Source of the DNA: a virus | DNA: 61,990 bases | IMG/VR virus record: IMGVR_UViG_3300042868_003570 | Coordinates: 1 to 61,990 of that record | Direction: 5' to 3' (one strand) | Shown here: positions 8,416 through 19,800 of the stretch, piece by piece | How the letters are laid out: each line of letters starts with the position of its first letter | Numbering within the stretch: the first letter of the stretch is position 1 | Position numbers and translations under genes: made by a program | Notes under the pieces: generated by a model | Database searches by the model: none | Told to the model about the DNA's origin: nothing | What the model saw: the letters and a program-made list of their open reading frames with translations, nothing else

Positions 8416-9999
8416 ATGAGCCTTCAGCAACTAGCCGCACAGCGCATGGCAGCGCAAGGACGCGGCCCAGATTCACAGCTTGTCCACATGTCTCCCCGAG
8501 AAGTCGAGGGGCTGCAAGCGCTAGCTATGGCCGCTGGCGGATCACTGAGCATCAACCCCCAAACGGGCCTGCCTGAAGCGGGCTTCTTGGATAAGATGCT
8601 GCCGCTTTTGATTGGTGCTGGTATCACCGCCGCTACTGGCGGCGCTGCAACGCCCATGATGGTCGGTCTCGGCATGGGTGGCTTTGAAGCTGCTCGCACG
8701 GGCAGTTTGCAAAAAGGCTTGATGGCGGGCCTTGGCGCATACGGTGGCGCGGGGCTTGGTGCCGGTCTGATGGGTGCAGGCGCGGAAACGCTTGGCGCAA
8801 CCGCCAACGCAATGGGTGTCCCCGCAGCGACAGGGGCGGGATCGCAGGCAGCGATGCTAGCCGCACAGAACCAAGGTTTTGGTCAAGCCGGTTTAGAAGC
8901 CCTTGGGCAAAGCGCCGCTACAGCGCCGGGCGCATTTACCGACTTTGTAAAAACGCCTGTGCAGTCCATGACTTCTGGCGCAATGGGGTTGACAGAAGCT
9001 CCGGGGCGCACAGCGTTCATGAACGCGATTGGTGGGGGCAAAGAAGCGCTTAAATTTGGGGCAGCCGCCGCAGCGCCTATGCTGCTGGATCAGCCCAAGT
9101 TCACCCCACCCGCTCCTGACACGGAGCGCTACAACTACTCGTTTGATCCCGGACGCGTGGAAGACCCCGAAGCTGGGTATACCGGCCCGGTCAGTGGGCA
9201 GCGCAACTTTTTCAATCCAATTTTTAAACGCCAGTACGCCGAAGGCGGTCCCGTCGAGCAGATGTCGGAAAATAACATTTTTGATATGCAAAACGCCCGT
9301 GGCGGCGTCTCGGACATGGGCATCGACAGCTACACAGGCATGGAGCGCATGGCCGAAGGCGGCACTACGGACGAAAACAGGTACAGCGGGAACGCATACG
9401 CTTTTGCGCCTGTTGCACAAGCGGCCCCATCTCCGGGCAGGCGCAGGGTTGCGGCAGCACCAGCGCCCGTTGAGGACCCGGTGGCGCGTGGGCCAATGCC
9501 CGTTGAAGACCCGGTGGCGCGTGGGCCAATGCCTGTTGAACAACCCTACGTACCCCCAGTCGCAGCCGGTGAGTACACGTACGAGTACGACCCGGTAACA
9601 CAGACATACATAAATGTTGCGCCGCCTCCTGGCACAGTGCCGCAGCAACCGACAACGGTAGAGCCGGTGTACGAGAGTCTTGCATCTACAGGTTTTGCCG
9701 GTGGCGGCATCACTGACTTGGGCGGCTATTCTGACGGCGGCAGGCTCCTGCGCGGCCCTGGTGATGGCGTGAGTGACTCGATCCCTGCCATGATTGGCCG
9801 TAAGCAACCTGCCCGTCTCGCAGATGGTGAGTTTGTTGTGCCTGCCCGCATCGTCTCTGAGCTGGGCAACGGCTCGACCGAGGCTGGCGCTCGCAAGCTC
9901 TACGCCATGATGGACCGCGTGCAAAAAGCACGGCGCAAAACCGTGGGCAAGGGCAAAGTAGCCAACAACCCCCGCGCTGACAAGTACCTCCCTGCCTAA
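8416..9999 (+). CDS. Glycine-rich internal virion/ejection-type protein
   Basis: 527 residues from ATG 8416 (SD GTGAGG, spacing 5); the frame stays open upstream but no better start exists. Residues about 55-140 are Gly/Ala-rich and hydrophobic (LPLLIGAGITAATGGAATPMMVGLGMGGF), suggesting membrane insertion. Residues 351-372 are an exact 11-residue tandem duplication (PVEDPVARGPM). The C-terminus has GGRLLRGPGDGVSDSIPAMI and ARLADGEFVVPARIVSELGNGSTEAGA, a conserved module seen in many phage structural proteins. It heads a run of likely ejection proteins. Confidence 0.68.
   Translation: MSLQQLAAQRMAAQGRGPDSQLVHMSPREVEGLQALAMAAGGSLSINPQTGLPEAGFLDKMLPLLIGAGITAATGGAATPMMVGLGMGGFEAARTGSLQKGLMAGLGAYGGAGLGAGLMGAGAETLGATANAMGVPAATGAGSQAAMLAAQNQGFGQAGLEALGQSAATAPGAFTDFVKTPVQSMTSGAMGLTEAPGRTAFMNAIGGGKEALKFGAAAAAPMLLDQPKFTPPAPDTERYNYSFDPGRVEDPEAGYTGPVSGQRNFFNPIFKRQYAEGGPVEQMSENNIFDMQNARGGVSDMGIDSYTGMERMAEGGTTDENRYSGNAYAFAPVAQAAPSPGRRRVAAAPAPVEDPVARGPMPVEDPVARGPMPVEQPYVPPVAAGEYTYEYDPVTQTYINVAPPPGTVPQQPTTVEPVYESLASTGFAGGGITDLGGYSDGGRLLRGPGDGVSDSIPAMIGRKQPARLADGEFVVPARIVSELGNGSTEAGARKLYAMMDRVQKARRKTVGKGKVANNPRADKYLPA
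9466..9531 (+). repeat. 33-bp tandem duplication
   Basis: Two adjacent 33-bp units differing at one base (GAG/GAA) encode PVEDPVARGPM twice; a third unit is only begun (PVEQP). Near-identity at silent positions indicates a recent event. It lies in a Pro-rich linker of the internal virion protein, where length change is probably tolerated. Confidence 0.85.
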
Positions 10000-10001
10000 A
10001 C

Positions 10002-10409
10002 ATGCCTCTGTACCACATCACCCCCAACCAGTTGCCACAGGTTTGGCCCGTTGCCGCGCCGTTGCTGCAAAAAGCCATTGATCTTGACCCCAGCGCAATA
10101 ACGATTGAGCAAGTTGAGTACGCCGTGCGTACGGGCAAGACGTTTTTGCTGGTGTGGGAAGAGCCCGATGTGGGCGTCACGGGCGCGGTGACAGTGGAGT
10201 TTGTGGATTACCCACGAGAGCGCGTTGCACATGTCAATCTTATGGGCGGCAAGAGCATCGTCAGGACCCATGTTTTTGCAGAAGCTATGGACTGGATGCG
10301 GGCGTATGGCGCGACGAAAGCGCAGTGCTGGGCCAGAGGCACGCTCGTGCAGATGTATGAAAAGATGGGCATGGAAAACACCCATCAAGTGATGAGGATT
10401 ACGCTATGA
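10002..10409 (+). CDS. GNAT-fold-like small virion-module protein
   Basis: 135 residues, starting 3 nt after the previous stop and overlapping the next gene by 4 nt. The arrangement of strands and helices (TFLLVWEEPD, TGAVTVEFVD, RVAHVNLMGG, FAEAMDWMRAYGATKAQCWARG, MYEKMGM) resembles an acyltransferase (GNAT) fold as in T7 gp13, which also sits just before the internal virion proteins. Whether it binds acetyl-CoA is not visible. The T7 gp13 comparison is inference. Confidence 0.55.
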   Translation: MPLYHITPNQLPQVWPVAAPLLQKAIDLDPSAITIEQVEYAVRTGKTFLLVWEEPDVGVTGAVTVEFVDYPRERVAHVNLMGGKSIVRTHVFAEAMDWMRAYGATKAQCWARGTLVQMYEKMGMENTHQVMRITL

Positions 10410-12145
10410 ACTTGCTTAAATGGCTCTTCAGCCCCGAGTGGTTTATCTTCCGCATGGACGGCGGCGGGGGTGGAGGCGGCGCACCAGCTACGCAGACACA
10501 AATCTCGGATGTGCCAGATTGGGCCAAGCCGTACGCCAAAGAAATTCTTGGCAGAACAAGTGCGCTGACCGACATCAATAAAAACCCATACCAGCAGTAC
10601 GGGGGCGAGCGGACTGCGCAGTTTTCTCCTCTGCAGGAAAAAGCGTTTTCAAGCGTTGGCAACATGCAAGTCCCCGGCCAGACCGGGGAAGCGTCAAACA
10701 TTACCCAGCAAGCAGCGTACCGGGCGTTGAACTCGCAGTACCAGCCAGGGAATTTTCAAAACCAGTACCAAGCACCCACGCAGTACCGGCCCGAGCAGTT
10801 CAGCTACATGGGCATCAATGCGCCCGAGCTGCAGCAGTACCAGATGGGGCCTGCGCAGCAAGTGCGAGGCGGGCAATATGCCGCCCCTGAGATGCGTGCT
10901 GCGCAGACGGACTACAACCCCAATCTGCAGCAGTACCAGATGGGGCCTGCCGAGCGTGCCAGCACACAGAGCTTCACCCAACCCGGCAGCGCAGAAGCCT
11001 ATATGGACCCGTTTATGCAGAGCGTGGTTGCTAAGCAGACCCGCGAAGCCGAGCGCCAGTCAGCGCTTACCGGGCGGCAGCAGCGAGCGCAAGCTATCCA
11101 ACGGGGCTCCTTTGGCGGGGGGCGCACGGCAGTCACAGAGGCCGCGCAGGCGCGTGATCTTGCGCAGCTCAAGAGCGACATCTACGGCACCGGCCAGCAA
11201 GCGGCATTTCAAAACGCGCAGCAGCAGTTCAACACCGAGCAGCAGGCTCGGATGCAGGCGCAGCTTGCCAACCAGCAGGCAGGACTTACTGTCGGCGGGC
11301 AAAACCTCGCGGCCAAGCTCGGCATCCAGCAGTTGGGCACGCAGACAGGGGCGCAGACAGCGCTTGCCAACCTGTCCTCGCAGCAGCAAGCTAACGTCCA
11401 AAATCAAGCAGCGCAGCTTCAGACGCAGGGGCTTACCGCAAACCAAGCCATGCAGGCGGCACTTGCCAATCAGCAAGCGGGCTTGACCACAGGGCAGCAA
11501 AATCTTGCCGCGCAGCTTGGTGTCCAGCAGCTAGGTTCCGGGCAGAACATGCAGGCGCAGCTTGCCGAGCAGCAGGCATATCAGAACATGCTTCAGCAAC
11601 GCGAAGCATCGCGTCAGTTTGGCTACGGCCAAGACATGAACGCCGCTGGGCAACGCGCTCAGTACGGCCAGTCCGCGCAGCAGCTCGGTGAGCAGTCGCG
11701 TCAGTACGGCGCTGGCTACGGTCTCCAAGGGCTGCAGGCGGCGACACAGGGTGCCGGGCAACTGGGCAATCTGGGGCAGCAACAGTTTGGCCAGCAAAGA
11801 GACATCGCTGGGATGCAGGGGCAGTATGGCTCGCAGCAGCAACAGCAGCGCCAGCAGTTGCTCAACCAGCAGTACCAAGACTTCCTCAACCAAGAGCGCT
11901 ATCCGTACCAGCAGATGGAGTACATGTCGGGCATGATGCGCGGCACGCCGATGGGCACGGTGAACACGATGTACCAAGCCCCACCCAGCGCACTGTCTCA
12001 GGTGGCAGGTCTTGGCGTTGCAGGAGCAGGCGCATACGGCTTGATGAACCGCAAAAAAGGCGGTGCGATCAAGGACAAGGACAAGGACAAAGCCAAGACA
12101 CGCGCAGGTCTGAACGAGCTGGCACTTATGAAGATGGGGGCTTGA
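10406..12145 (+). CDS. Gln-rich internal virion/ejection-type protein
   Basis: 579 residues. After a Gly run (residues 19-25) and a conserved DVPDWAKPYAKEIL segment, the protein is Gln/Ala-rich, with repeated motifs NQQAGLT, QQNLAA(K/Q)LGIQQLG and a duplicated NLQQYQMGPA/ELQQYQMGPA. The C-terminus has a short hydrophobic helix (VAGLGVAGAGAYGLM) and a Lys tail. Gln/Ala helical repeats together with flanking ejection genes suggest a protein injected with the DNA, as with P22 gp7/16/20 or T7 gp14-16. No enzyme motif is visible. Confidence 0.62.
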   Translation: MNLLKWLFSPEWFIFRMDGGGGGGGAPATQTQISDVPDWAKPYAKEILGRTSALTDINKNPYQQYGGERTAQFSPLQEKAFSSVGNMQVPGQTGEASNITQQAAYRALNSQYQPGNFQNQYQAPTQYRPEQFSYMGINAPELQQYQMGPAQQVRGGQYAAPEMRAAQTDYNPNLQQYQMGPAERASTQSFTQPGSAEAYMDPFMQSVVAKQTREAERQSALTGRQQRAQAIQRGSFGGGRTAVTEAAQARDLAQLKSDIYGTGQQAAFQNAQQQFNTEQQARMQAQLANQQAGLTVGGQNLAAKLGIQQLGTQTGAQTALANLSSQQQANVQNQAAQLQTQGLTANQAMQAALANQQAGLTTGQQNLAAQLGVQQLGSGQNMQAQLAEQQAYQNMLQQREASRQFGYGQDMNAAGQRAQYGQSAQQLGEQSRQYGAGYGLQGLQAATQGAGQLGNLGQQQFGQQRDIAGMQGQYGSQQQQQRQQLLNQQYQDFLNQERYPYQQMEYMSGMMRGTPMGTVNTMYQAPPSALSQVAGLGVAGAGAYGLMNRKKGGAIKDKDKDKAKTRAGLNELALMKMGA

Positions 12146-12146
12146 G

Positions 12147-13856
12147 ATGATTAACGTCAACCAGATGACCTCGCAGCTTGCGCGGATGCCCGACCAAGCG
12201 TTGCAGCAGTACGCGCAGATGCACAAGAACGACCCGTACATCATGGCGCTGGCCATGTCGGAGTCCAACCGCCGCAAGAGTATGCGCACGGGTGCGCAGA
12301 TGAACGCGCCTGAAGAGCCCAAAGTTGTTGACCAAGCCATACAAAGCATGGCTTCTCCCATGCCCGAGGACGTCGGCATTGGCCAGCTCCCAGCAGGCGA
12401 GATGAATTTTGCTGGTGGTGGCATTGTGGCGTTCTCTGACGGCGGCGATGTGCCGAGGTATCAGGACCGGGGGCTGGTGCAAAGCTACGACCCGGAAGAA
12501 ATTAAAAAATTTGCCGAGCGCCGTTTAAAAATGGAGCAGGCGCGGGCAGCACTTAGCGCAGCGCCACCCGGCGCTGCAGCGGCCCCCGGCAGCCCCGGTT
12601 TTATGCAGTATCTGAAAGACACGCTGTCTCGTTTACGACCTGCAGGATTAGCCGGGTACGGTTTTGGTTTACATCACGGTAGCCTGAACGAGAATGAAGA
12701 AGCGGAGCTGCGCAAACGCCGTGAAATGGGCGCTACCATAGACACGCCGTCAGCAGTAGATCGCTTGAGTCCCGGCGACATGGCACTGCGCCAACAACCC
12801 GTACCGCTTGCACCTCCCGCACCTCCCCCTACCGCGTCCGGCCCCGGTGCTGGTGGCCCACGCCCCCTTGCTGCCGCAGCAGCAAAGCCCCCCGTAGACT
12901 CCGGCGCTGCTGCAACACCCCCACAAGGCGGTTTGCCTGATTTACAAAAAAAGTATGAAGAAATTCTGGCCAAGCAAAAGTACGAAGACCCAGCAAAAGC
13001 CAACTTGAGTGCGCTAACTGCCAAAGAGACTGCTGCCGCCCAAGACGAAAAAGCCGCGCTGGAGCGGGATCAGGCGCGTTTTGCTGAAGTGTTTAAGGGT
13101 CGCGAAGGGCGTATAGGTAAACGCGAAGCGGACATCAGCACGCAAAAAGACACCAACACCAGCTTGGCGCTGCTCAATGCGGGTTTTGCCATTATGTCTA
13201 CGCCCGGAGGGCTGGCTACTGCGTTGGGCAAAGGCGCTCAAGTAGGCACTGCGCAGTTTGCGGCAGGGCTGGACAAAATTCGCTCGGCGCAAGAGAAAAT
13301 AGACGATGCGCGTGACCGCCTTGAAGAACTGCGGCTTAACCGCGACGAGATGGGTGCCAAAGAAATTCGGGCAGCGGAAAGCAAAATTCGCAACGTCGGA
13401 GTTGAAGCTGAGAAACGCGTGATTGATGGTTTGCGGCAAGCTGGGCAAATTAACCGGGAAGCTGCCAAGACTGTTTTCACATCAACGGCGCAGCAGGGAA
13501 TTGCACAACTTGAAATTAGCGGACGAGAAAAAGTTGCAAATATTGGGCGTGAAGGCCAGATGGCCCAAGCGGCAGCAACTCGCGACAACGCTGCGGCTAC
13601 CCGTGCTCTGGCGGATAACGCTCGCATGGCCGCATTGGCGGAAAGCGTCCGCAAGAACATTGCAGACGAAGCGGTTAAGCGGTTTCCGTACAGCACAACC
13701 GACCAAGCAACCTACCAGCAACAGGCCATGCAAGCGGCTTTACGTAGCAACCCCGGTCTGTCACAATACTTGGGCGTTGCCGGGGGCGGCAACGCACCGT
13801 CTAAAGCCGACTTGCGGTTCAATGACAAGACGGGACAATTTGAACCAATGAGGTAA
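12147..13856 (+). CDS. Internal virion/ejection-type protein, 569 aa
   Basis: ATG 2 nt after the previous stop. The N-terminal region MTSQLARMPDQALQQYAQMHKNDPYIMALAMSES and a QLPAGEMNFAGGGIVAFSDGGDVPRY module are typical of podovirus internal proteins. A Pro/Ala linker (about 210-260) is followed by a long charged coiled coil (about 285-450, rich in Glu/Arg/Lys/Ala). It is in the same operon as the 3272-residue protein. A role in DNA ejection is inferred from context. Confidence 0.62.
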   Translation: MINVNQMTSQLARMPDQALQQYAQMHKNDPYIMALAMSESNRRKSMRTGAQMNAPEEPKVVDQAIQSMASPMPEDVGIGQLPAGEMNFAGGGIVAFSDGGDVPRYQDRGLVQSYDPEEIKKFAERRLKMEQARAALSAAPPGAAAAPGSPGFMQYLKDTLSRLRPAGLAGYGFGLHHGSLNENEEAELRKRREMGATIDTPSAVDRLSPGDMALRQQPVPLAPPAPPPTASGPGAGGPRPLAAAAAKPPVDSGAAATPPQGGLPDLQKKYEEILAKQKYEDPAKANLSALTAKETAAAQDEKAALERDQARFAEVFKGREGRIGKREADISTQKDTNTSLALLNAGFAIMSTPGGLATALGKGAQVGTAQFAAGLDKIRSAQEKIDDARDRLEELRLNRDEMGAKEIRAAESKIRNVGVEAEKRVIDGLRQAGQINREAAKTVFTSTAQQGIAQLEISGREKVANIGREGQMAQAAATRDNAAATRALADNARMAALAESVRKNIADEAVKRFPYSTTDQATYQQQAMQAALRSNPGLSQYLGVAGGGNAPSKADLRFNDKTGQFEPMR

Positions 13857-13859
13857 AAC

Positions 13860-16800
13860 ATGACGTATACCGTTGCTCTTCCAGATGGCCGCACTGTTGA
13901 ATTTCCAGACAGCGTACCAAAAGAAAGGGCAGCGGAACTGTTGCGGCAACAGTTTCCAGCACCAGAAGCCAAAGCCGCTGGTTTCTCGGTTAGCGACATC
14001 TTCACTTCTCTGGGGTTAGGAGCGCTTGGCGGCACTAAAGCCCTGACTGACGTTGCTGGTGCAGGCAACGTCGTTTCTGAAAAACTGGGACAAGCAAGCG
14101 AGTCCCTCCAGCAACGCCTGTCCCCTGAGCGACAAGCCGAAATCAGACGCCAGCAAGAACGCGCTGAGAAGGCCGCAACCAGCGGCAGCACACTTGAAGA
14201 GATTAAAGCTGGCGCACAAAGCGTTTTTGAAGCCCCGCTCCAGTCCACAGCGCAGGCACTGGGCTCCTTTGCCCCCATCCTTGCCACTCTGTTCCTTGGC
14301 CCCGGCGCTGCCGCGCTAGGTCTTGGCGCTAGGGCCACTGCCGTAGCCACCAACATTGCCAAAGCAGCGCCCGTTGCAATCGGTACCGCGCAGGGAGCCG
14401 GTGCAGTCAAAGGCGCTATCTACGAGGGCGTCTACAAAGCAGAGCGCAAAGACGGCGTATCTGAAGACGAGGCGAAGGAAAAAGCCACCGCAGCGCAGGA
14501 CTATTTTGGCCAGAACATCGACCAGATTCTGGTGGGCGCTGGCGCAGGTTATGTCTCAGGCAGGTTTGGTGCGGAGCGCCTGCTTACTCCCGGCGCTGCC
14601 GCTAAAGCTGAAGGCTCGATGCTGGGCCGTGTTGGCACGGCGTTGGCAACAGATGTGCCAACCGAAGCCTTTCAAGGCGGTCAGGAACAGTTTGCACAGA
14701 ACCTTGCGCTGCAGCGCGAAGGACGCGATGTACCCCTCTTCCAAGGGGTGGCTGCACAAGCCACGCAAGAAGGTCTCATGGGGGCACTGGGGTCAGGCCC
14801 CATCGCGGCTATACGCGGCCCCGGAGATGCCCGCCTGCGGGAAGAGCAAGATCGCCGAGCCGCAGAGTCCGCACAACTGCAAGCGCAAGCTGACGCCCAG
14901 CGTGCCGAGCAAGAGGCGTTTAAACAGACGCCTGAGTACCTTGATGACATTGAAAAACGGTTTGCGCAAATAAAAGCGCAGGAGAAGCAACTCAAAGACG
15001 CCGTTCCGGCAAGGGCTGACAAAGACGATCTGCTGGCTGTTGAAGAACGCCGCAGGGCAGTCGAGGCGCTCAATGAGTTTAAAAAGAGCGACGAGTACGT
15101 CAACACCATTGACGAGTACACGCAGGCGTACGACCAACTTCGCCCTCGCGCACAAGAGCGCAAAGCGGCAGAGGTTGAGAAGCAGCGTGTTGAGCGTGTG
15201 CAAGCTGCCCCTGAAGGAACTCAGCTTGACCTAGCAGGAGAACCGGGCGCGGCGCAGGACATGTCGCAGCAAGGGCAGGTCGAGTCTCTTAAACAATACA
15301 TTGCATCTTTCGACAAGCAGATCAAACAAGCGCAGGCGGCAGGCGACCGGAATCAAGTGCTGGCGTTGCAAAACAAGCAGTACGAGGCACAGCAGCAACT
15401 TGCCACTATCGCCATCTCTGAATCGCTGCCGGAGCAGATCAAGTCACTTTCGCAGGACTTTGGCGGTTTTACTGAAAAAATTAAGCAGGCTGCGGGCGAT
15501 GAGGAACAGGTGCGCAAGCTGCTGGTTGAGCAGTACAAGGTGCAGCAGCAGATCACATCGCTGTTGCCTGACGCGTCGATGCTGGACGAGGCTAAGGCGT
15601 TGGCCCAGCGCAATCTAGAAAATTACCAGACGCAAATTCAAACGCTTACAGAGCAGCCTAATAAAAAACCTGAGCAGTACCGCCAGCTTGAGCAGCTTAG
15701 CAACACCGCCAATCAGGTTCGACAGGCAATTGCGGGCATTGAGTCCACGCAAAAAACGGTTGAACAGTACGCGCCCGTCGAGAAGCAAAAAGCTATTGAC
15801 AAGCCGCGAGAGATAGCCAAACTCAATAAAAAACTGGAAGATCAAGCCGCGCTGGGTGAAGACATCGGCCCAACGCTGGAAAAACTCCGGGCGCTGGATA
15901 CCGTTGCAGAGCAGCCAGCCCTGTTCGGTGATGAAGACCTGCGGGATGTAGTTCCTCGTGACTTAGGCGACATCATGGCCGACGAACGCGAGCGTGTTAA
16001 AGCCTTGCGAGAAAAGCTTGACGCCGAGCGTGCCTCCTTGCAGCGCATGGCTGCGACACCGCAGACGCAGCTCACGGAAGAAGTGCAGCGCAGAAAGAAA
16101 GAGCTTACTGAAGAGGCGCGAAAGACGGCTCAAGAACTTCAGCAACGCAACAAAGACCTGTACGAGTTTGAGAAGAAGCAGACGCTGCTCGACAAGCTGC
16201 GTAAAGAAAAACGTACGCCGCTGGTTGCCCAAGGCATTGAGGCCATTCAGCAGCAGATCGCTGCGTTGCAGAAAAAACTACAAGCGCAAGAACCCAAGGT
16301 CCGCGTACAGCAGCCACGAACCAAGCTGCCTGAAGCCGCCCCTGAAGGGGAGTTTGCACCTCGCGTAACTGACGCTCAACTTACTGAGCAGCGCGACCGC
16401 GACATTGCGGCGCTGTTGGACAAGTTCTTGCCCGGTGCACTGGGCGTAACACCCACGCTAGAGGTACTGAAAGTGCAGGGGCCGGAGGGTCCGCGTGAAG
16501 TAAGACTGACCACGCTGGGTAGCACAAGCAGCAAAGCTTTGCGCCAAGAACTGGAAAACGTAAACCGCCGCCGTGATGACGCTGTTGTGGAGTTGTTTGA
16601 CTCTAGAGGCCCAACGGCTAACGCGTTGCGCAGCGAAATCGTCATGTTGGTCACGCGTGAGGTGGAGCTAAACCGTCAACTGAGCAAACTTGACCCGCTC
16701 AGTAATGAGTACCGAAAAGACTTGCAGTCGCTTGTTCGGCAGACGTTTACGCGCCCCAGCGCCATACCCAAAAACCGCACACCAAACCTTGCGGAACAGC

Positions 16801-19800
16801 AGTACCTTGACGCCGTTGACAACATGCAGCGCGTTGAAGACGCCACGCTGGACGACATTTATGCAATGAACAAGCTGGCGTATAACGCTAGGCAGCGTGG
16901 GGTTGTAGATATAACCGCTTTGGTGCAGAACAACCCCGTCATGCAAGCGGGGCGGGATGCTGAAGCGCGTTTGTCCGCCGCCCAAAAGCGTGTTGATGAA
17001 GCGGCTAAAAGAATGCCGCAACTGCCGGACCTCACTGAGCAGGCGCTTGAAGACAAGATTGACACGCTTGCGGCGGAGTTTTCTGAGGGCACACCCCAGC
17101 AACTCTCAACCGCAACTAAAGCACGGCGTGTGCCAGCCGCCGTGCGGCCCCCGGCTTTGTTGGGCGTGGACATCCCTGCACAAATTGCAGCCAATAACCG
17201 GCAGATTGAGCAGCTCAACAAAGACATTCAGTACGCGGGTAAACCGTCAGGTGCTGAGAAAGTGGCAGCGCTCAATAAGATGAAGGCGGAGCGTGACCAG
17301 CGCCGGGAAGAGAACCAACGGCTTGACGCACAACTGACAACAATACGCGGCAAACTAGGACAAGCCGCAGAGCCCGCAGCGCCCGCAGAAGAAATTGGTG
17401 AAGTTGCCGAGATGCGGCAAGAGCTTGCCACCATTGAGCGCACGCTTGCATCAGATAAAAAAGAACTTAAACAACTGCAAGAGCAGTTGCAAGAACAGCA
17501 GAAAAAAGAACAAACGCCCAAAATTCAAGAAGAAGTTGCCACTTTGGGGCGGCGGATAAAACAATTTGAGGCTAGAGCCAACATCACGCGTCAGCTTGAG
17601 GCTGCACGCGATGACCTTAAAGAACGGCTTCAGGCGCAGGGGGCAAAACCTGTAGAAACGCCTAGCACAGAAGAACAGTTGGGGTTTAGGACAGGCCCCG
17701 CGTCAAAATTTCAGTTAACAGAACTCAAACCTGTTACCGCAGAAATGACCAAAGCGCGTACCGCTATTGTTGCGGCTACGCAGCGCATTGAGGACATACA
17801 CAAAGCCGCAGGTCGTGTTAGCGACATGGGCGAGCAGTACTTCCGCGAAGTTGCAACGACGTACCAGCTACAACTGGACAAAGACAACAATGCGCTGAAC
17901 AACATTAAAGCCGCCATTGCACGCGTGTTGAAAGGACAGGAGGAAGCGCAGCTTGCCATCAACGCCGCACGTACACCTGAACAAAAGGCAACTGCGGTCA
18001 AAAACTTAGACGAGCTGCGGCAGCGAGAAGTCGACCTCAAAGATTTGCAAACGGTGCGCGAGCGCCGAAAAGCAGGGATGCGTGAAGCCATTGCCGAAGT
18101 GCAGCGGTTTCTGAATCTGTCGCGGTTGGCGGGCGTAAACAAAACCACCAGCCTGCGCGAAAGCCTTGCCCAAGCACTTGACCGCGCTTTGGCAGATAGG
18201 GAGAAAAAAGAAGCCGCGCTTGCAGAATTGCAGAAAAAGCAACGCATGTACGAGCAGCAAGAGGCTGCTAGGCGCGGGATCGACCTCGGCGAAGCTGAAG
18301 CTGAGAAGATTACTGCGGGTGAGGCTGAAGGGTTTGTGTCGGTGTCTGGTAAAGCACTGGGCGAGAAACCTAAAGCACAACGCAGCGGGGTCATCAGCAA
18401 AGACAGCAAAGTCAAGGTCATCAAACCTGACCAAAGCAAGAAGTTGGAAGAGGCTATTCAAACTGCTGCGGCTTTGGTTGGCGAAGCTCGGCGCGAGAAA
18501 GAGACCGCCAAGGAAGCATTGCAAGCGCAAACGCCTTCCGCAGAGCGCTTGGCTTCGCTTAAACAAGCACTCACAGCGCTTGAAAAGCAGGTCAACGCAC
18601 ATTACAACGCGACACAGATTGCAGAACTTCAAGCCGAGATTGGGCAGTTGCAAGCGCGGTTGGCGGCGCTTCCCGTTGCACCGGCAATTGCTGACGTAGC
18701 TGAGCAATACAACAAGGCCAGCACTGCCACAAAGGGTTTACCCGCACCAGAGCGCGTTGCGCAGTTGATGTTTGATAAAAGCAGCGCTGAACAAAAAGCC
18801 GCCGCGCAGTTCAAGGCCGCTGAGCAAGCCGTTGCTGCTGCCCAAGCCAAGTACGCCGCCGCCGGAAAAGCGCTGAGTCAGGCTGAGAAAAAAGTTGCGA
18901 AGACGCTACCTCAAGGGTTTAAGGTACGAAATCCGCAGAGACTTCAGGGCATCAAGCTGCAGATCAGCAATTTGCTTGCTTCCGCACCAAAACTGCGTGA
19001 TGACATTCAAAACGCTTTGTACGCGCAGAGCGAGGCAGAGAAGAACTACATGGCAGCTCGCCTTGAGCGGCTGCTGCTTAACCAGCAGATGGGCGAACAT
19101 GCCAAGCGTGATGCTGCCAGCATCACGGCACAGTTGGCAAGCGCTGCCGACGCCGTTGCAAACCTGCAGAAACAACTGAGCACCGCAACTGCCAATGAAG
19201 TTGCAATGCGAAGCAAGCTCGACAAGAGCAGCGCAGCGTTGGAAAAAGCCCTGGACGACGCAGAGATTGCACGGCAAGCCGCACGCAACGCAGAGCGTTT
19301 GGCGCAGGAGCAAGCGCAGACATCTGCACTGGATGCCGCCAAAGACGCGCAAGACCGCGCTGATGCTTTACGCACAGGGCTTGGGTTGCCCGGCAGGCGC
19401 GTCGAGCGCGACACCGCAGGCAAGGTGATGACGGCGGTTCAAGCTGACATTCGTCAGCGCATGGCTGCGGCAGAGACCAACCTGTCCAAAGCAATCAAGG
19501 CAGGCAACCCAGACGCTATCAGGAAGTACACCGCCGAAGTTGAAGCCACGACTAGAGAGCTGGCGCAGGTGTACAGCAAAGCCCCGCTTACTGTTTCCGA
19601 GGTCGGTGCTGCAGCGCAAGCACGCAAACGCTCCGCAGGGCTTACCGCTAAACAAAAAGAAAAAACGCTGGAGAGCGTACAAAAAGAACTGGACGAGGCG
19701 GTCATCGAATTGCGCGATGCAACTAATCGTAACGACACCGCAGCGATTAAAGCAGCGGACGCTAAAGTTGAAGAACTGATTACGCTGCGCGATGCGTACG